Notes under the pieces: model-generated
Told to the model about the DNA's origin: nothing
The model's input: the letters and a program-made list of their open reading frames with translations, nothing else
Databases searched by the model: none
Shown here: positions 54,888-63,357 of the stretch, in pieces
How positions within the stretch are numbered: the stretch's first letter is position 1
Layout: each line of letters begins with the position of its first letter
Position numbers and translations under genes: made by a program
NCBI GenBank assembly: GCA_030149285.1
Contig: JASBRU010000007.1
Location: 1 to 64,000, forward strand
DNA: 64,000 nucleotides
DNA from: Flavobacteriales bacterium
Lineage (GTDB): Bacteria; Bacteroidota; Bacteroidia; Flavobacteriales; JASBRU01
Direction of reading: 5' to 3'

Positions 54888-55424
54888 ATGAAAAAATTTA
54901 GTTTATTAATGGCTTTGGCTGTTGTATTTGCATTATCTAGTTGTGCAGAAAAAGCTGCTGAGTCAACTGAAGAAGAAGCAACAGAAGAGGTTTCTAATGA
55001 TGAGTCTGCTAATGAAGGTGCTGAAGAAACCATTGCAGGTACTTATGGTGATGAGAACACTACTGCAGAAGGAGCTGTATCTCCAGAAGAGATGTTGGCA
55101 ATGTTAGAAGAGACAGATTCAATTCAGGTAAAAGTAAAAGGAACAGTAGCAGATGTATGTCAGCGCAAAGGATGCTGGATGGATATGGCTATTACTGAAG
55201 ATGAAAGTATGACCATTAAGTTTAAAGACTATGAGTTTTTTGTACCCATGAATTGCCAAGGTAAAACAGCAATTGTTGATGGTTATGCAAAAAAAGAAAC
55301 ACAAACAGTTGAGTGGTTACAACACAAGGCTTCTGATGCCGGTGCTACCGAAGAAGAGATTGCTGCTATTACAGAACCGGAGCACTCTATTACTTTTATG
55401 GCTAGTGGTGTAATTATAGAATAA
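54888..55424 (+). CDS. Lipoprotein with DUF4920-like domain
   Basis: The 178-residue protein has a lipoprotein signal (KKFSLLMALAVVFALSSC), an acidic Glu/Ala/Ser-rich linker, and a C-terminal domain with KGTVADVCQRKGCWMDMAI and FFVPMNCQGKTAIVDGYA, where the conserved cysteines (CQRKGC and MNC) fit DUF4920. Function unknown; Cys placement hints at metal or redox binding. It is overlapped by the cytochrome-like gene (TAATG). Confidence 0.82.
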   Translation: MKKFSLLMALAVVFALSSCAEKAAESTEEEATEEVSNDESANEGAEETIAGTYGDENTTAEGAVSPEEMLAMLEETDSIQVKVKGTVADVCQRKGCWMDMAITEDESMTIKFKDYEFFVPMNCQGKTAIVDGYAKKETQTVEWLQHKASDAGATEEEIAAITEPEHSITFMASGVIIE

Positions 55425-55888
55425 TGAAATATTTATCTACACTAGTAATAGTTTTACTTTTTGCATTTGCATTAAGTTGTACTCAAAAAACAGAGCCTGT
55501 TGCCGAAGAACCTGTAGAGGAGACTGCTTCTAATGCAGAAGCTGCAAATATGTATAAAGCATCTGAGTTAGCTCAGTTAATGCGAAATATGTATGACTCT
55601 AATATGGAGATGAAGAAGCAAATAATGGAAGGTAAACTACCTGAAAGTTTCCCGGAAGATTTTGCAAAAATTCACTCGGCAGTAGCAACAGACCCTACTG
55701 TAAAAACAGATGCTTTTCATGGCATGGCAGATTATTTTGTTGAGAACATGAAAGCTATTGAAGAGGCTGATAGCACTCAAATAATTAGTTCTTTCAATAA
55801 CATGGTAAACACTTGCGTAAGTTGTCACCAGATGTATTGCAAAGGACCTATTCCTAAAATAAAGAAACTTTATATCCCTGAAGTTTAA
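55424..55888 (+). CDS. Lipoprotein with a single c-type heme motif
   Basis: A 154-residue protein with a lipoprotein-like signal (STLVIVLLFAFALSC), a helical body and CVSCH (CxxCH) close to the C-terminus, followed by QMYCKGPIPKIKKLYIPEV. This matches a c'-type-like four-helix arrangement in which the CxxCH is near the end (cytochrome c'/b562-like), so it likely binds one heme in the envelope. It is translationally coupled on both sides: to the DUF4920-like lipoprotein upstream and the MnmD-like methyltransferase downstream (TAATG junctions). Confidence 0.82.
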   Translation: MKYLSTLVIVLLFAFALSCTQKTEPVAEEPVEETASNAEAANMYKASELAQLMRNMYDSNMEMKKQIMEGKLPESFPEDFAKIHSAVATDPTVKTDAFHGMADYFVENMKAIEEADSTQIISSFNNMVNTCVSCHQMYCKGPIPKIKKLYIPEV

Positions 55889-56565
55889 TGGAAACTAAAA
55901 AGGTACATACAGCAGATGGCTCACATACGCTGTATGTACCTCATTTAGATGAGCATTACCACTCAATACATGGTGCTATACAAGAAGCCTTGCATGTGTT
56001 TATTGCAATGGGCTTGCATCATTCAACACAATCTTCATTATCAATTTTAGAAATAGGTTTTGGTACCGGATTAAATGCCTTACTCACCCAATTAGAAGCT
56101 GAAAAGCTAAATAAGAATATCTATTACCATTCATTAGAAGGCTACCCATTATCTGTAGATGAGGTAAAAGACCTTAACTATATACAAGAAGTAAAAGGCG
56201 AGAGTGTACAAACTAAGTTTGATGCATTACATGATGCTAAATGGGAGAAAAGTATAGAGCTAACAACAGGCTTTACATTACATAAACAACAAGTAATGCT
56301 GCAAGAGTATGAGCCAAAAGAGGAGAGTATTGATTTAATATACTTTGATGCTTTTGGACCTAGGGTACAACCAGAGCTATGGGAAAAGTCCATTTTTGAT
56401 AAGATGTTTACTGTTTTAAAACCCAATGGTGTTTTGGTTACTTATTGTGCAAAAGGAGATGTGCGCAGAACTATGTTGGCATCTGGTTTTGAAGTAGAAC
56501 GCTTACCGGGGCCTCCGGGTAAAAGAGAAATGCTAAGGGCTACTAAGCCATCCCCAAGCGCTTAA
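55888..56565 (+). CDS. MnmD-type tRNA (5-methylaminomethyl-2-thiouridine) methyltransferase
   Basis: MnmD methylates the wobble uridine of some tRNAs; the E. coli enzyme is the N-terminal half of MnmC. The 225-residue protein has HTLYVPHLDEHYHSIHGAIQE, the SAM motif LEIGFGTGLNALL, DLIYFDAFGPRVQPELW and GPPGKREMLRA. Stand-alone MnmD is usual in Bacteroidota. It is translationally coupled to the cytochrome-like lipoprotein, an unexpected partner. Confidence 0.88.
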   Translation: METKKVHTADGSHTLYVPHLDEHYHSIHGAIQEALHVFIAMGLHHSTQSSLSILEIGFGTGLNALLTQLEAEKLNKNIYYHSLEGYPLSVDEVKDLNYIQEVKGESVQTKFDALHDAKWEKSIELTTGFTLHKQQVMLQEYEPKEESIDLIYFDAFGPRVQPELWEKSIFDKMFTVLKPNGVLVTYCAKGDVRRTMLASGFEVERLPGPPGKREMLRATKPSPSA

Positions 56566-57115
56566 GGGCAATTTTATCAATCTTGGTAAAGAGTTGGTCG
56601 GGCAGAAGTGTGCGCCAACTTATGTCCTCTAAATTACCACCAACCAATAAATAGTTATCAATATTGGTTTCTTTTATTTCTTCTAAAACATGATCTCTAA
56701 AATTAAGAGCCGCAATCCAACCTTCTTCTACATCATCAAACCACTCTTCATAATAGCTATCATCTCCGCCATGAAAGTTGAGAATGTTTTCACCAATTAA
56801 AATAAATTTGTCAATACCCTCGCTCATCATATGTTCAAAAATATTACGCTTTAAAAACATGATGTCGTTATGTAAAGCATCATTCCATTCTCCAATAAAC
56901 TCTATAATGGTGTATTGCTGATCATAGTCAGTGTAAATTATTTTTAAGAAGAGTGTATCGCAACCCACATAATCCCATTGCGGGTGGATAAGATGATCAT
57001 AGATAGCATCTGTAAAATACACCTCACTATTTTGCTTACCATATAAAGGCGACCTCTCATCTTCTGAGGTGATGTATAAGTGCCTCCAGTTGTAATAGGG
57101 TTCTATTGTATGCAT
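56543..57115 (-). CDS. Uncharacterised cytosolic protein
   Basis: A 190-residue protein that I do not recognise. It lacks a signal peptide or TM segments and is acidic, with motifs such as WRHLYITSEDERSPLYG, DTLFLKIIYTDYDQQYTIIEF and LVGGNLEDISWRTLLPDQLF. It overlaps the 3' end of the convergent MnmD-like gene by 23 bases. It looks like a single compact alpha/beta domain, and its conserved sequence character supports a real gene. Confidence 0.72.
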   Translation of the reverse strand: MHTIEPYYNWRHLYITSEDERSPLYGKQNSEVYFTDAIYDHLIHPQWDYVGCDTLFLKIIYTDYDQQYTIIEFIGEWNDALHNDIMFLKRNIFEHMMSEGIDKFILIGENILNFHGGDDSYYEEWFDDVEEGWIAALNFRDHVLEEIKETNIDNYLLVGGNLEDISWRTLLPDQLFTKIDKIALKRLGMA

Positions 57116-57241
57116 ATTTTTTTGAACGTTTCAGCAGTAAATTTAGTTCGTGGTTTTTGCTTAAATTATCAAAATATTTGGCGAAAATAATGAACAATAA
57201 CTGTATCTCTAACCTTATCTATTTGAAAATAAAGATGTACA

Positions 57242-58144
57242 ATGACTAAAATATTAATTTCGGGCGGAAGCGGACTTGTAGGGACTCATTTAACTAAGTT
57301 ATTGCAAAGCAATGGGCATTCGGTCTCTCATTTAACTACTCGTAAAAGCAGAGTAGGAGAGCGTGATGGTGTGAGTATTTTTTACTGGAACCCTGCTGAA
57401 AAGCAAATAGATACAAAGGCATTAGATGGGGTAGAGGTTATCATCAACTTGGCAGGCGCTAGTATATCTAAACGGTGGACCACCAGTTATAAAAAGGAGA
57501 TAGTAGATAGTAGAGTAAATTCAGCCGAAACTTTAATTGAAGCATTAAAAAATAACAATCATTCGGTTAAACATTTTATTGCGGCATCTGCAATTGGGTT
57601 TTATGGTTCTCATCCTACAAAAGAGTTTTCTGAAGATGATACTGCCGGTAAGGGTTTTTTAGCAGATGTAGTAAAAGTTTGGGAAGAGGCTAATTTACAA
57701 GTAAAGCAACTAAATATTCCTTTGGCAACCTTAAGAATAGGAGTAGTGCTAGATGCTAATGAAGCTGCGCTGCCACAGTTAGCAAAGCCTGTACGCTACG
57801 GCTTGGGTGCTGCTGTGGGTAGTGGTAAACAATACATGGCATGGGTGCATATTGATGACATATGCGGTATGTTTTATCACTTATTAGAGAATAAACTACA
57901 AGGTATATATAATGGAGTAGGCTCATATTCTGTTACGAATAAGGCGCTTACCAAAGAAATAGCCGAGGTATTAGGCAAACCTTTATGGATGCCCAATGTG
58001 CCTGCTTTTTTGCTAAAGTTAGCTATGGGCGAACAAGCTCAGTTGGCATTGATGAGTACCAAGGTATCTTCTAAAAAAATTGAGGCAAGTGGGTATAAGT
58101 TTAAGTACCCTGATTTAAAATATGCTTTACAAGACTTACTTTAA
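57242..58144 (+). CDS. TIGR01777-type SDR epimerase (YfcH/SULA-like)
   Basis: A 300-residue NAD(P)-binding extended SDR-like protein: KILISGGSGLVGTHLTKLL at the N-terminus (GxxGxxG), SISKRWTTSYKKEIVDSRV with the family's SRV motif, FIAASAIGFYG and the C-terminal DUF1731-like region (LKLAMGEQAQLALMSTKVSSKKIEASGYKF). Function unknown. It starts at the ATG at 57242. Confidence 0.88.
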   Translation: MTKILISGGSGLVGTHLTKLLQSNGHSVSHLTTRKSRVGERDGVSIFYWNPAEKQIDTKALDGVEVIINLAGASISKRWTTSYKKEIVDSRVNSAETLIEALKNNNHSVKHFIAASAIGFYGSHPTKEFSEDDTAGKGFLADVVKVWEEANLQVKQLNIPLATLRIGVVLDANEAALPQLAKPVRYGLGAAVGSGKQYMAWVHIDDICGMFYHLLENKLQGIYNGVGSYSVTNKALTKEIAEVLGKPLWMPNVPAFLLKLAMGEQAQLALMSTKVSSKKIEASGYKFKYPDLKYALQDLL

Positions 58145-58205
58145 ACTCTCTTTTTTATATAAATAGTATTTGTTTATTTGTGTAATAATAGTAAATACTA
58201 CTTTA

Positions 58206-58757
58206 ATGGAAAATCTGCTGAAAAAACTTAAGATTAAGAAAAAATATAAGATAGACCTAACAGTTTCTAAAGCAGAGTTTATTGAAAGATTGAGGGAGAA
58301 TACGGTAATAGGAGACCCTAGTGCTTTATTTAGTGGTTTTGAGTTTTTTTCTTCTACTAATAAGATGTTTAAAGGGATTATAAAGAGTAATGGTTTTTTG
58401 ATTAGACGTTACCGGTCGGGAGTAATGAGTCAAATGCCTACAAGTGCTAGAGGTAAGATTTACGAAGGTTCAAGCGGAATAACTATTGATACCGAAATAA
58501 CTAGTTATAGAAGTATATTCATTTTTTACTATATAATGTTAATTGTTATTTACTCAGTACTTATTGGTGCATTCTTTTTTTCATCATCAAACCCTGATTC
58601 ATTTGTCCTTCCGTTTATTATTTTTCATGCATTTTTGATGTTCTTCTTACCCATATTTATGATGAGAAGATCGGTAAGAATATTTAGCGAAGATATTTCT
58701 GTGAGATTTCGAGCTTTATATGGAGATAACTTTACTAATATGATTCTTGTAGAATAA
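58206..58757 (+). CDS. Uncharacterised two-TM membrane protein
   Basis: A 183-residue protein with a basic N-terminus and two membrane segments (about residues 103-125 and 133-153), then a short cytosolic tail (RRSVRIFSEDISVRF). I do not recognise a family. I chose the ATG at 58206 (MENLLKKLKI), rather than the one 12 codons upstream whose sequence is hydrophobic and AT-rich. It lies between the SDR gene and the YceI gene with a terminator after it. Confidence 0.68.
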   Translation: MENLLKKLKIKKKYKIDLTVSKAEFIERLRENTVIGDPSALFSGFEFFSSTNKMFKGIIKSNGFLIRRYRSGVMSQMPTSARGKIYEGSSGITIDTEITSYRSIFIFYYIMLIVIYSVLIGAFFFSSSNPDSFVLPFIIFHAFLMFFLPIFMMRRSVRIFSEDISVRFRALYGDNFTNMILVE

Positions 58758-58786
58758 AAAAAGGGAGCCAATTGGCCCCCTTTATA
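58756..58786. terminator. Terminator after the two-TM protein gene
   Basis: AAAGGG-A-GCC, AATT, GGC-C-CCCTTT form a stem with one mismatch, starting at the stop codon and followed by TATACTTTT. It can serve the two-TM gene and the converging YceI gene. Confidence 0.75.
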
Positions 58787-58808
58787 CTTTTACAAAGAAA
58801 ATGTTTTG

Positions 58809-59507
58809 TTAGTGAGCATGTCCTTCATGAGACTCTTCAGCATGTGCTTCTTCAGTTTCTTCAGCTTCAGTTGCATCAGCAGTAGCTTCTGCAGCAGTAG
58901 TTACGTGGAAAGAAATACCTACTTTGTCTTCAATTAATTTGTCTTTTAAGTTGTCATGATCCACACCCCATTGAGTACGGTCAATAACAAATTGGTCAGC
59001 ATGCATAGTTACGTTTTCACCTTCTACTGTTACAGTTGCAGGGAAAGTAATGCTATGTGTTTGATCCTTCATTGTAAGGTTTCCTGTAACATTACCAGCT
59101 TCTACAGCAGTAATTACAAACTTACTTGTTGGATACGTCTCAACATCAAAGAAGTCACCACTTTTAAGGTGTCCTACTAACATCTCGTTGTACTTTTCAT
59201 CTTCTAAGTCATGGTTTACAATAGAATTCATGTCAATAGTAAATTCTCCACCTACTAATTGATCTCCTTCTACGTTTACCATACCAGAAGAAATAGCAAT
59301 AGTACCTACGTGTTTTCCGGTTGGCTTAGCACCTTCCCACTTAATAGTACTTGCATCTGCATTAATAGCATATTCTGCAGCAGTTTCTACTACTGTTTCT
59401 GCTTGTGCATCAGCTGCGTCAACTTCAGTACCCTCTGGTGCATTACCACAAGATGTAGCTACAGCGCCTATAAGGGCAAGACCTAATAATTTGTTTGTGA
59501 TTGTCAT
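58809..59507 (-). CDS. YceI-family lipoprotein
   Basis: YceI proteins are lipocalin-like and bind polyprenyl chains or quinones. The 232-residue chain starts with a lipoprotein signal (LLGLALIGAVATSC), a low-complexity linker, then the YceI domain: ADASTIKWEGAKPTGKHVGTIAISSG, SIVNHDLEDEKYNEMLVGHLKSGDFFDVETYP (HLKSxDFFD motif) and GNLTMKDQTHSI. It ends in a His/Glu-rich tail (HAEESHEGHAH) that could bind metal. A TAATTTTG promoter box precedes it. Confidence 0.9.
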   Translation of the reverse strand: MTITNKLLGLALIGAVATSCGNAPEGTEVDAADAQAETVVETAAEYAINADASTIKWEGAKPTGKHVGTIAISSGMVNVEGDQLVGGEFTIDMNSIVNHDLEDEKYNEMLVGHLKSGDFFDVETYPTSKFVITAVEAGNVTGNLTMKDQTHSITFPATVTVEGENVTMHADQFVIDRTQWGVDHDNLKDKLIEDKVGISFHVTTAAEATADATEAEETEEAHAEESHEGHAH

Positions 59508-59558
59508 TTTTGTGTTTTGATTTAGTTTTAAATAAAATGATACTATCTAATCATAACA

Positions 59559-59566
59559 CAAAATTA
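59559..59566 (-). promoter_or_regulatory. Bacteroidota -7 box before the YceI gene
   Basis: On the minus strand TAATTTTG matches TAnnTTTG, ending about 50 bases before the YceI ATG. GTTTAAAC is seen 15 bases further upstream, where a -33 element would be expected, but a clear TTG is at slightly short spacing. Confidence 0.4.
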
Positions 59567-59652
59567 GATATAATGTTTAAACAATAAAGGTATTTACATC
59601 AATTTTTTATTAACTGATAGTAAATACCTTTAAATACTTGTAAAGTAGGGGG

Positions 59653-60000
59653 TTACTTGCTTACTTTATCTACAACAGCTTTAAAAGCCTCTGGGTGATT
59701 CATTGCTAAATCTGCTAAAACTTTTCTGTTTAGCTCAATGTCATTAGCTTTTAATTGACCCATAAATTTAGAGTAAGACAAGCCGTGCATTCTTGCACCG
59801 GCATTGATACGAGTAATCCACAAAGCGCGGAAGTTTCTCTTTTTGTTTTTACGGTCACGATAAGAATAAAGCATTCCTTTTTCTATCGCATTTTTTGCTA
59901 CCGTATAAACGTTTTTACGGCGTCCATAATATCCTTTTGCTTGTTTAAGGATTTTTTTTCTGCGTGCTCTAGACGCAACTGAGTTAACCGATCTTGGCAT
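59653..60000 (-). CDS. rplT: 50S ribosomal protein L20
   Basis: L20 is an early 50S assembly protein. The 115-residue chain starts [20 protein letters not shown] and includes [16 protein letters not shown] and the [17 protein letters not shown] block. It is the last gene of the thrS-infC-rpmI-rplT operon. Length and sequence are standard. Confidence 0.97.
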   Translation of the reverse strand: MPRSVNSVASRARRKKILKQAKGYYGRRKNVYTVAKNAIEKGMLYSYRDRKNKKRNFRALWITRINAGARMHGLSYSKFMGQLKANDIELNRKVLADLAMNHPEAFKAVVDKVSK

Positions 60001-60085
60001 TTTTTCTTGTTTTTTGCAGTGAGCGCCTCTTACAAGGTCTTTTTATTTGGCTACACTACAGGGTTAAACAACTCTTAATTAATAA

Positions 60086-60283
60086 TTAACGCAAATTCAA
60101 TTGACGCTTGATATTTGGCTCATCAGCCTTATCTACCAAGGTAGAGTGCGTAAGGTTACGTTTTTGCTTAGTCGACTTCTTTGTAAGAATGTGACTCTTA
60201 AAAGCGTGTTTCCTTTTGATTTTTCCAGAGCCAGTAAGCTTAAAACGCTTTTTAGCACTAGATTTGGTCTTCATTTTAGGCAT
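60086..60283 (-). CDS. rpmI: 50S ribosomal protein L35
   Basis: L35 is a small basic 50S protein. The 65-residue chain opens [20 protein letters not shown] and has the conserved [11 protein letters not shown] region. It lies between infC and rplT, the standard order, with an 85-base spacer to rplT. Confidence 0.97.
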   Translation of the reverse strand: MPKMKTKSSAKKRFKLTGSGKIKRKHAFKSHILTKKSTKQKRNLTHSTLVDKADEPNIKRQLNLR

Positions 60284-60308
60284 TGTTCCTGCTTTTATTT
60301 AAATCTAC

Positions 60309-60869
60309 TTATTTACTTTTCTTTTTTGGAGCAATAAACATAATCATACGTTTACCTTCCAACTTAGGGAGTTGCTCAACTTTACCATACTCTTCTAATT
60401 CCTGAGCAAGTTTTAACAACAAAATCTCTCCCTTTTCTTTATATATGATAGAACGTCCTTTAAAAAACACAAAGGCTTTTAATTTAGCTCCATCTTCCAA
60501 AAACTTTATAGCATGCTTCTTTTTAAAATCGTAATCATGCTCGTCGGTATTCGGACCAAAACGAATTTCTTTTACAACCACTTTAGAAGCTTTGGCTTTT
60601 AAGTCCTTTTGCTTTCTTTTTTGATCGTATAAGAATTTCTTATAATCAATTATCTTACAAACCGGAGGATCGGCATTTGGAGAAATTTCTACTAAATCAA
60701 GCTCTTGTTCTCTGGCCTGATTTAATGCGTCTTTTATACTATAAACGCCAACTTCAACATTATCACCAACCAAACGTACTGTTTGTGCAGTGATTTTTTC
60801 ATTAATCTTATTCGGATCCTCTTTTTTTTCCGGGAATCTTCCTCTCGGTTTTCTACTACGGATTGCTAT
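60309..60869 (-). CDS. infC: Translation initiation factor IF-3 with a non-canonical start codon
   Basis: IF-3 binds the 30S subunit and checks the start codon. The conserved N-domain, [18 protein letters not shown], extends upstream of the only canonical start (TTG at 60773, the Leu of RLVGDN), so the true start must be earlier. The frame is open back to TAA at 60887 with no ATG, GTG or TTG. The best candidates are ATA at 60869 (giving the [12 protein letters not shown] type N-terminus) or ATC at 60863; AAGG lies just upstream. The body includes [19 protein letters not shown] and MIMFIAPK. The length from ATA is 186 residues, normal for IF-3. E. coli infC uses AUU and is autoregulated, so a similar control is likely. 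Confidence 0.9.
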   Translation of the reverse strand: MAIRSRKPRGRFPEKKEDPNKINEKITAQTVRLVGDNVEVGVYSIKDALNQAREQELDLVEISPNADPPVCKIIDYKKFLYDQKRKQKDLKAKASKVVVKEIRFGPNTDEHDYDFKKKHAIKFLEDGAKLKAFVFFKGRSIIYKEKGEILLLKLAQELEEYGKVEQLPKLEGKRMIMFIAPKKKSK

Positions 60870-60891
60870 AACCTTAAATTTTAATTAATAC

Positions 60892-62829
60892 TTATTTTAT
60901 TTCTTCTAAACTTTCGCTTATCTGTTTGTTTATCAAATCTGCAAAGTTTTCAATACTCATTTTTCCTAAATCTTCACCTCCGTGTTTGCGAACAGAAACT
61001 GTGTTTTCTTCAGCTTCAGAGTCGCCAACTATCAGCATCAACGGTATTTTATTTACTTCGGCATCACGTATCTTTCTGCCAGTCTTCTCATTGCGCTCGT
61101 CAACGAGGGCGCGAATATCGTAATTTTCTAGCAATTTTGAAACCTTTTTTGCATATTCCTCATGTTTTTCACTAATCGGTAAAATGATTACCTGATCGGG
61201 TGTTAACCATAAAGGGAAATTACCTCCACTATGCTCAATCAGTACGGCTACAAATCGTTCCATAGAACCAAATGGTGCTCTGTGAATCATCACAGGGCGG
61301 TGCAATTCATTGTCAGAACCTTTGTACTCCAGTTCAAAACGCTCAGGTAAAGTATAATCTACCTGAATGGTACCTAATTGCCAACTACGTCCTAAGGCAT
61401 CTTTTACCATAAAATCTAGCTTAGGTCCGTAAAAAGCAGCCTCGCCATATTCTACTACAGTGTTCAATCCTTTTTCGTCTGAAGCCTCAATAATTGCTTG
61501 TTCAGCTATAGCCCAATTTTCATCAGAACCAATATACTTATCTGGGTTATCAGGGTCGCGTAATGATACTTGCGCTGTGTAGTCTTTAAAGTCTAATGCC
61601 TTAAAAATATATAGTACGAGGTCTATAACATTTTTAAACTCTTCTTTTACTTGGTCAGGACGGCAAAAAATATGTGCATCATCCTGCGTAAAGCTTCTTA
61701 CTCTAGTTAAACCATGTAGCTCACCACTTTGTTCATAGCGATATACTGTACCAAACTCTGCATAACGTACAGGCAAGTCTTTGTAAGAACGTGGCTTGTA
61801 CTTATACATCTCACAATGATGAGGACAGTTCATGGGTTTCAGTAAAAACTCTTCTCCATCATTAGGAGTATGTATAGGCTGAAAAGAATCTTCGCCATAT
61901 TTAGCATAGTGACCAGAGGTTACGTATAGCTCTTTACCACCAATATGCGGAGAGATTACTTGCTCATAACCAGTTTTACGTTGTGCTTTTTTCAAAAAGT
62001 TTTCTAAACGCTCACGCAAAGCAGCTCCTTTAGGTAACCAAAGTGGTAAACCCTGTCCTACTTTTTGAGAAAAAGTAAATAGCTCTAGCTCTTTACCCAG
62101 TTTTCTGTGGTCGCGTTGCTTAGCTTGCTCCAATAGCTCTAAGTATTCGGTAAGCTCTTTTTGTTTAGGGAAAGAGATACCATAAATACGTGTTAACTGT
62201 GGGTTTTTCTCATCACCTCTCCAGTAAGAACCCGAAGCATTTAATATTTTTACAGCCTTTATAAAACCTGTGTTAGGGATGTGTCCACCACGGCATAAAT
62301 CAGTAAAATTACTATGATCACAAAAAGTAATTTCGCCGTCGTTTAGGTTTTGTATCAGCTCAGTTTTGTACTCATTGTCTTTGTAAAACTCCAGAGCATC
62401 TGCCTTAGAAACTTCTCTTAGTTTAAACTCTGCCTTTTCACGGGCAAACTCTAACATCTTATCTTCTATCTGCTTAAAGTCTTTTTCAGAGATTGTTTCA
62501 TCATTCAAATCCACATCATAGTAAAAGCCATTTTCTATAGCTGGGCCAATAGTTAATTTCACATTCGGGTGAAAAAACTCTATAGCCTGTGCCAAAACGT
62601 GAGCAGATGAATGCCAAAAAGCAGTCTTTCCTTCTTTATCATTCCATGTATAAAGGGTAAGGGTAGCGTCTTCGGTTATGGGGTCGTTTACTTCAACCGT
62701 TTTACCATTTACGCTAGCCGATAATACATTACGAGCCAAGCCACTGCTTATGCTCTCGGCAACTTGCAAGGCACTTGTGCCTTTCTCTACTTCTTTTACT
62801 GCGCCATCAGGCAGGGTAATCTTAATCAT
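60892..62829 (-). CDS. thrS: Threonyl-tRNA synthetase
   Basis: ThrRS charges tRNA-Thr. The 645-residue protein has a TGS domain ([23 protein letters not shown]), the editing domain ([14 protein letters not shown] and [16 protein letters not shown]), and the class II catalytic domain with motif 2 ([25 protein letters not shown]) and motif 3, ending in the anticodon-binding domain. The zinc Cys is in [14 protein letters not shown] choose the ATG at 62829 (preceded by GAGG), rather than a TTG eight codons upstream. infC lies 22 bases downstream, so it heads the operon. Confidence 0.97.
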   Translation of the reverse strand: MIKITLPDGAVKEVEKGTSALQVAESISSGLARNVLSASVNGKTVEVNDPITEDATLTLYTWNDKEGKTAFWHSSAHVLAQAIEFFHPNVKLTIGPAIENGFYYDVDLNDETISEKDFKQIEDKMLEFAREKAEFKLREVSKADALEFYKDNEYKTELIQNLNDGEITFCDHSNFTDLCRGGHIPNTGFIKAVKILNASGSYWRGDEKNPQLTRIYGISFPKQKELTEYLELLEQAKQRDHRKLGKELELFTFSQKVGQGLPLWLPKGAALRERLENFLKKAQRKTGYEQVISPHIGGKELYVTSGHYAKYGEDSFQPIHTPNDGEEFLLKPMNCPHHCEMYKYKPRSYKDLPVRYAEFGTVYRYEQSGELHGLTRVRSFTQDDAHIFCRPDQVKEEFKNVIDLVLYIFKALDFKDYTAQVSLRDPDNPDKYIGSDENWAIAEQAIIEASDEKGLNTVVEYGEAAFYGPKLDFMVKDALGRSWQLGTIQVDYTLPERFELEYKGSDNELHRPVMIHRAPFGSMERFVAVLIEHSGGNFPLWLTPDQVIILPISEKHEEYAKKVSKLLENYDIRALVDERNEKTGRKIRDAEVNKIPLMLIVGDSEAEENTVSVRKHGGEDLGKMSIENFADLINKQISESLEEIK

Positions 62830-62934
62830 CTTTTCCTCTAATTTTAAACCCAAAATTCATGGACTGGCAAAGATACATTTTTGCTGTTATAATTGATGAA
62901 AACCGTAGTTTTGTTGTTGTAAAAATCAATTTAT

Positions 62935-63354
62935 ATGAAATCTAAGGAAGAAATGCTGGCAATGGCCAATAGTTGGACTAAGAATACACTGATGGAAACT
63001 TTGGGTATACAATACATTGATTTTGGAGATGATTACTTAGTAGCCTCTATGCCTGTAACACCTGCTGTACATCAGCCAAACGGGGTTTTACATGGTGGTG
63101 CTAGTGTGGCTTTGGCAGAGTCTGTAGGTAGCGCTGCTAGCGCTATGTTGGTAGATGGAAAGAAGTACCAGGTAAGAGGAATTGAGATAAGTGCAAATCA
63201 CCTAAAAAGTAAAGTAGAGGGAATGGTTTATGCTCGTGCAGAGGTAATGCATAAGGGAAGAACCACTCATTTATGGCAAATAAGAATTACGGATGAAGAA
63301 GGTAAACTAATCTCACTATGTAAAATCACCAATATTGTACTAGAAGCTAAGTAA
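62935..63354 (+). CDS. Hotdog-fold thioesterase (MenI/PaaI-like)
   Basis: A 139-residue hotdog protein with the PaaI-type active-site region HQPNGVLHGGASVALAESVGS (catalytic Glu) and a C-terminal strand set. It lies three bases upstream of an isochorismate synthase gene, so the most likely role is hydrolysis of 1,4-dihydroxy-2-naphthoyl-CoA in menaquinone synthesis. This is an inference from neighbourhood; PaaI-like enzymes can act on other acyl-CoAs. Confidence 0.88.
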   Translation: MKSKEEMLAMANSWTKNTLMETLGIQYIDFGDDYLVASMPVTPAVHQPNGVLHGGASVALAESVGSAASAMLVDGKKYQVRGIEISANHLKSKVEGMVYARAEVMHKGRTTHLWQIRITDEEGKLISLCKITNIVLEAK

Positions 63355-63357
63355 TAG

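Noticed and set aside
60309-60773. Taking infC to start at TTG 60773
   Set aside because: It would remove the conserved IF-3 N-domain that is clearly encoded upstream in the same frame.
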